Shown here in pieces: positions 60,668-64,000 of a DNA stretch of 64,000 bases (within the stretch, counting starts at the first letter, position 1; each line of letters starts with the position of its first letter). Origin of the DNA: JBFGJH01 sp041586155. Its GTDB lineage: Bacteria > Actinomycetota > Acidimicrobiia > Spongiisociales > JAENVV01. A program made the position numbers and the translations under genes. Under the pieces are notes generated by a model that was not told the DNA's origin, did not search any database, and saw only the letters and a list, made by a program, of their open reading frames with translations. The stretch is taken from the NCBI GenBank assembly GCA_041586155.1, contig JBFHAT010000005.1:1-64000 (forward strand), given 5' to 3'.

Positions 60668-61606
60668 TCACTCGAGCGACAGCGAGTGGAGCTCGTCCAC
60701 CTTGGCTTTCACCGCTTCAGCCGCGTCGTGGAGAGCAGCACGCTCTCCGTCGGTCAGGTCCAGCTCCACCACCTGCTCGACGCCGTTGGCGCCCAGCGTC
60801 GCCGGGACGCCAAGATAGACCTCGTTGATGCCGTACTCGCCGCCGACCCATGCACAGACCGGCATCTGGTCGTGTGAGTCGGTGACGATGGCCCTCACCA
60901 TTGCCGCTGCAGCGGACGATGGGGCGTAGTAGGCAGAGCCGGTCTTCAGAAGCGCGACGATCTCCGCGCCGCCGTCGCTGGTGCGTTGCACCAGGCTGGC
61001 GATGGTGTCATCGTCGAGGACCTCGGTGAGGGGCGCCCCGTCGACCCGACACTGGGAAGGAACGGGGACCATCGTCTCGCCGTGCGAACCGAGGGTGAGT
61101 GCTTCGATCTTCTGGATATCGACGCCGGTCTGTTCCGAGATTAAGTGGGCGAATCGCGAAGAGTCGAGGATCCCGGCCTGTCCCATGACCTTGTTGCGGG
61201 AGAGACCGCTGACCTCGGCGGCGAGCGTCGTCATGTGATCGAGCGGATTGGTCACCACCACCAACGTCGCGTCGGGCGACGCGTCCATGATCTGTTCGGT
61301 CACGGCTTTGACGATCTTGGCGTTCACCTCCAGCAGATCCATGCGACTCATCCCCGGCTTGCGAGGAAGGCCGGCGGTGATCACCACGACCTCGCTACCG
61401 GCCGTGTCGGCATACGAATTGGTTCCGACCACCTTGGTCGAGTACCGCTCCACCGGCCGGCTCTGATTCATGTCGAGGGCCAGGCCTTGGGGCAGACCTT
61501 CGACGATGTCGGTCAGGACGACCTCATCGACGATGTCTGCCTGAGCGAGGCGCATCGCAGTCGTCGAGCCGTACTTCCCGGCTCCCACTACGGTTACTCT
61601 GCGCAT
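60668..61606 (-). CDS. mdh: malate dehydrogenase (LDH-like)
   Basis: A 312-residue NAD enzyme of the lactate/malate dehydrogenase family. VVGAGKYGS binds NAD; RKPGMSRMDLL carries the substrate arginines; NPLDHMT and GSHGETMVP hold the catalytic Asp/His region. It interconverts malate and oxaloacetate, the step after fumarase in the TCA cycle, fitting its place near sdhCAB. ATG 61606 follows AAGGAG. Confidence 0.9.
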   Translation of the reverse strand: MRRVTVVGAGKYGSTTAMRLAQADIVDEVVLTDIVEGLPQGLALDMNQSRPVERYSTKVVGTNSYADTAGSEVVVITAGLPRKPGMSRMDLLEVNAKIVKAVTEQIMDASPDATLVVVTNPLDHMTTLAAEVSGLSRNKVMGQAGILDSSRFAHLISEQTGVDIQKIEALTLGSHGETMVPVPSQCRVDGAPLTEVLDDDTIASLVQRTSDGGAEIVALLKTGSAYYAPSSAAAAMVRAIVTDSHDQMPVCAWVGGEYGINEVYLGVPATLGANGVEQVVELDLTDGERAALHDAAEAVKAKVDELHSLSLE

Positions 61607-61656
61607 GCTGCGGAACTCCTTCACTGGCGAGGGCCGTAGCGTAGCTGCCCTGCCTC

Positions 61657-62811
61657 ATGCGAATCATCAAGCCCTACCTCCTTGCGGCCGTCTTGGCCGT
61701 CTCCGTGGCCGCCTGCGCCGGCTCGCCCGATCCCACGCCGACCACCACCCGGCCGGAGCTTGTGGACCGGATCTTCGACCTGACCGACCCCGTCATCCAG
61801 GCCGAGGTGGGTGCCCCGCCGTTCGAACCGGTCGGGTGGCAGCGCTTCGTCGGTCCGTTGACCGCCGTCGGCGACACCGCCCTGCCTGATCCGCGGGAGG
61901 TGGAGATCATCGCTGCTGCAGCGGCCGATGCGGTGCCGCAGTTGCTCGACGGCGTACGCAATCTGGTTCGCACGTCGGATGCGCCTCCCTCTCACCTCGA
62001 CACGTCGGCGGCGGTGGCGGTCGCCGTCGGACCCGATATCTATCTGCTGGACCGGGTTTTCTCGGTCGAGGCTCGGGCTGGGCGATATCAGGTGGCGTAT
62101 GCGATCAACCACGAGCTGACCCACGTCCAGCAGTGGCTGGCGCTGGACGACGCATATCTGAACGCCGCTGCCCGGGGCGAGGTCGACGCGATCGAGCTGG
62201 ATTCCGGCTCAGACGCCGTGCGGGCGTTCGCCGCCGCCACCGGTTGGACCGACACCGGCGACGAGCCGTGGCAGGCGCAGTGGGTGATCGACAGCGATTC
62301 CGTCCCTGCCACCGAATACGGGACGGCCGGCCCGGCCGAGGACATGGCCGAGACCGTTGCGCTCGCTGCGTCGGGTAGGAGCAACTGGCTCGACCCGGCC
62401 CGCCGCGTCTGGCTGTCCGAGTGGCTGGGGGCGCCGCTGACGGATCTCGATGCTGGTCAGCCCTTCGTACCCGAAGGCGCCTCCGAGGTGAACTCGGCCG
62501 ACCTCCTCTACGACGAGGAAGCCGTTGCGGCGCAGAAGGGCGAGCGGCGGCGCGTCGAGCCGCTGTATTTCCAGCTGCCCGCCGACGTCGACGCAGCCGA
62601 AGTCCTCGCCGCCGACATCGCCGAGGAACTAGGACGGCGAGGGCTGACCGGGACGATGGCCACCATCGACGACGAGCGGCTCATGCGGTTCGGAGGCTCC
62701 TTCGAGAGGGGCGACGGCGTTGGATTCCGGGTGGAGCTGTGGGACTTCCGCACCTCGACCTTCGAAAGGGGGCCGGGTGAGCCGATTCTGAGCTACGTGA
62801 TGATCTGGTGA
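61657..62811 (+). CDS. lipoprotein with HExxH, putative zinc metallopeptidase
   Basis: A 384-residue lipoprotein; the lipobox VAAC puts the lipidated Cys at 20. HELTH in AINHELTHVQQW is a zinc-binding HExxH motif and a downstream AEDMAETVAL helix may give the third ligand (Glu), as in gluzincin-type peptidases. The C-terminal ~110 residues are a separate small domain. Family unknown; activity inferred from the motif. It is divergent from mdh and its end overlaps nadC by 19 nt. Confidence 0.65.
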   Translation: MRIIKPYLLAAVLAVSVAACAGSPDPTPTTTRPELVDRIFDLTDPVIQAEVGAPPFEPVGWQRFVGPLTAVGDTALPDPREVEIIAAAAADAVPQLLDGVRNLVRTSDAPPSHLDTSAAVAVAVGPDIYLLDRVFSVEARAGRYQVAYAINHELTHVQQWLALDDAYLNAAARGEVDAIELDSGSDAVRAFAAATGWTDTGDEPWQAQWVIDSDSVPATEYGTAGPAEDMAETVALAASGRSNWLDPARRVWLSEWLGAPLTDLDAGQPFVPEGASEVNSADLLYDEEAVAAQKGERRRVEPLYFQLPADVDAAEVLAADIAEELGRRGLTGTMATIDDERLMRFGGSFERGDGVGFRVELWDFRTSTFERGPGEPILSYVMIW

Positions 62812-63647
62812 ACGTCGACGTCGAGGCCCACGTCGAGCTGAGCGACCGAGTGAGTCAACCAGCCGAGTGAAAGCACGTCGACGCCGGTCTCGGCGATCTC
62901 GCGCGCGTTCTCCAAAGTGATTCCGCCGGACGCCTCCGTCACCATCTTCCCGTCGACCATCGCCACGGCTTCGCGCAGGGTCGCCGGGTCCATGTTGTCG
63001 AGCAGGACGACATCTACCGGGTCTTCCAGGAGCACGGCGAGCTGCTCGAGCGCATCAACCTCGACCTCGATCTTCACGGTGTGACCCACCGACGCCCGCA
63101 CGGCGCGTACCGCCTCGGCGATGCCTCCTGCCACAGCGATGTGATTGTCCTTGATCATGACGGCGTCGCCGAGCGAAAAGCGATGGTTGGCGCCTCCGCC
63201 CATGCGTACGGCGTGCTTCTCGAGAGCCCGCAATCCTGGGGTGGTCTTGCGGGTGTCGGCGATCGCCGCGCCGGTACCTTCGACTGCCAGCACCACGGCT
63301 CGAGTCATCGTGGCGATTCCCGACATTCGCCCCAGCAGGTTGAGCGCCGTCCGCTCGCCGAGGAGGATCCCGCGTGCCGGGCCCGTGAGCTCGGCGAGCA
63401 CCTGTCCTGCTCCGACTTCGTCGCCGTCATGACACAACGATCGAAAGGCGATCCGACCATCGGCGTATGCAAAAGCGGCCGCGGCGACCTCCAATCCGGC
63501 CGCCGTACCATCTTGGCGGGTACTGAGCACCGCCGACGCCGACGCACCTGGAGGGATCACCGCCTCGGTCGTCAGGTCGCCGGCGGCGCCGAGATCCTCC
63601 TGGAACGCCGTTTCGATCACCGGGAGATACATCGATCGATGCAGCAT
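62793..63647 (-). CDS. nadC: nicotinate-nucleotide pyrophosphorylase (carboxylating)
   Basis: A 284-residue NadC, which joins quinolinate and PRPP to nicotinate mononucleotide with loss of CO2. DTRKTTPGLRALEKHAVRMG and MIKDNHI are the active-site signatures; EVEVDALEQL and LLDNMDP bind the phosphates. The start at 63647 overlaps the nadB stop (TGATG), with GTG 63650 an alternative; the frame to 63917 is nadB antisense-frame. De novo NAD pathway. Confidence 0.95.
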   Translation of the reverse strand: MLHRSMYLPVIETAFQEDLGAAGDLTTEAVIPPGASASAVLSTRQDGTAAGLEVAAAAFAYADGRIAFRSLCHDGDEVGAGQVLAELTGPARGILLGERTALNLLGRMSGIATMTRAVVLAVEGTGAAIADTRKTTPGLRALEKHAVRMGGGANHRFSLGDAVMIKDNHIAVAGGIAEAVRAVRASVGHTVKIEVEVDALEQLAVLLEDPVDVVLLDNMDPATLREAVAMVDGKMVTEASGGITLENAREIAETGVDVLSLGWLTHSVAQLDVGLDVDVHQIIT

Positions 63648-64000
63648 CACCGGGTCAGTTGGGGGAGTCGACCGAGCGCCGGCCGAAGCTTCGTGGTGCG
63701 GCGTTCCTGTGCTCGTGGGTCGGGTGTGGGGTGGTCGAGCCGGTAGTGCGCCCCGCGGCTCTCCCGCCGCTCGAGGGCGGCGGTGGCGATCAGCCGGGCG
63801 ACTTCGTGGAGATTTCTTCCTTCCCCTGATGCACGCGCTTGGTCCGTCAGGGCATCGATCTGCTGGAGTCCGGCGCGGAGCGACTCGGCCGATCGTTCGA
63901 CACCGACGTGCTCCCACATCGCCGAGCGCAGTGGATCGAGGCCGACACCGCGACGATCGCGGGTGTCAAGCGCATCGTGCGGCACCAGGAGAGAGCCATC
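63647..64000 (-). CDS. nadB: L-aspartate oxidase NadB, C-terminal part
   Basis: The frame is open to the right edge of the window, so only the C-terminal 117 residues are seen. LRSAMWEHVGVERSAESL is the C-terminal helical domain of aspartate oxidase, followed by EVARLIATAALERRESRGAHYRLDHP, which is diagnostic of the fumarate-reductase/NadB end. It supplies iminoaspartate for NadA and then NadC, whose start overlaps its stop. The catalytic FAD domain lies beyond the window. Confidence 0.85.
   Translation of the reverse strand, partial: DGSLLVPHDALDTRDRRGVGLDPLRSAMWEHVGVERSAESLRAGLQQIDALTDQARASGEGRNLHEVARLIATAALERRESRGAHYRLDHPTPDPRAQERRTTKLRPALGRLPQLTR

Overview
The window is 64 kb of high-GC DNA from an actinobacterium. 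WhiB, UPF0182, a DivIVA-type coiled-coil protein, an ECF sigma / anti-sigma / RseB-like set, many GTG starts and SLH-like repeats of the type "GCNPP..DRFCP.." suggest the class Acidimicrobiia (Ilumatobacter / Microtrichales-like). The class assignment is an inference. No rRNA, tRNA, CRISPR array, insertion sequence or prophage was seen.

Layout. 0.2-1.9 kb: a MazEF-type toxin-antitoxin pair and a lone alpha/beta hydrolase. 1.9-7.5 kb (minus): an adenylation enzyme, an acyl-CoA-dehydrogenase-like flavoenzyme and a flavin-dependent-halogenase-like enzyme, which together resemble the PltF/PltE/PltA pyrrole-forming set, plus a polytopic membrane protein. 7.6-22.6 kb: a surface-polysaccharide locus with four sulfotransferases, two polysaccharide deacetylases, two GT4 glycosyltransferases, a GNAT acyltransferase, two hydrolases of the exosortase-A-associated type, an ABC-2 exporter pair and a Tat-exported G8/beta-helix/SLH protein. 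22.5-24.9 kb (minus): a compact operon with a phosphopantetheine carrier protein, two SGNH-hydrolase-like proteins and a lipoyl-fold protein without an obvious lysine. 25.2-32.9 kb: two secreted proteins sharing a GxSNTR motif, a Wzc/Wzz-like protein with a degenerate P-loop, a DegT-family aminotransferase, a TauE/SafE permease and a membrane protein.

32.9-39.4 kb holds cell-envelope housekeeping genes: UPF0182, a DivIVA protein fused to a phage-MuF-like tail, a PDZ-Lon protease and BioY. 39.4-46.7 kb (minus) is a six-gene acyl-CoA ligase / LivH / LivM / LivK / LivF / LivG uptake operon. 46.8-52.3 kb has MoaE, a degenerate DUF2342-type protein, the ECF sigma module, TatA and WhiB. 52.6-56.0 kb is sdhCAB. 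56.1-60.6 kb carries two TadE-TadG-like pairs around an SCP2 protein. 60.7-64 kb has malate dehydrogenase, a lipoprotein with HExxH, NadC and the C-terminal end of NadB, cut by the window edge.

The most interesting reading is that the prolyl-type adenylation / dehydrogenase / halogenase set and the distant carrier-protein operon bracket one sulfated-polysaccharide locus. A carrier-bound, possibly halogenated, heteroaromatic acyl group might be made and attached to the polysaccharide or to a lipid. This is inferred from motifs and gene neighbourhood and has not been shown.
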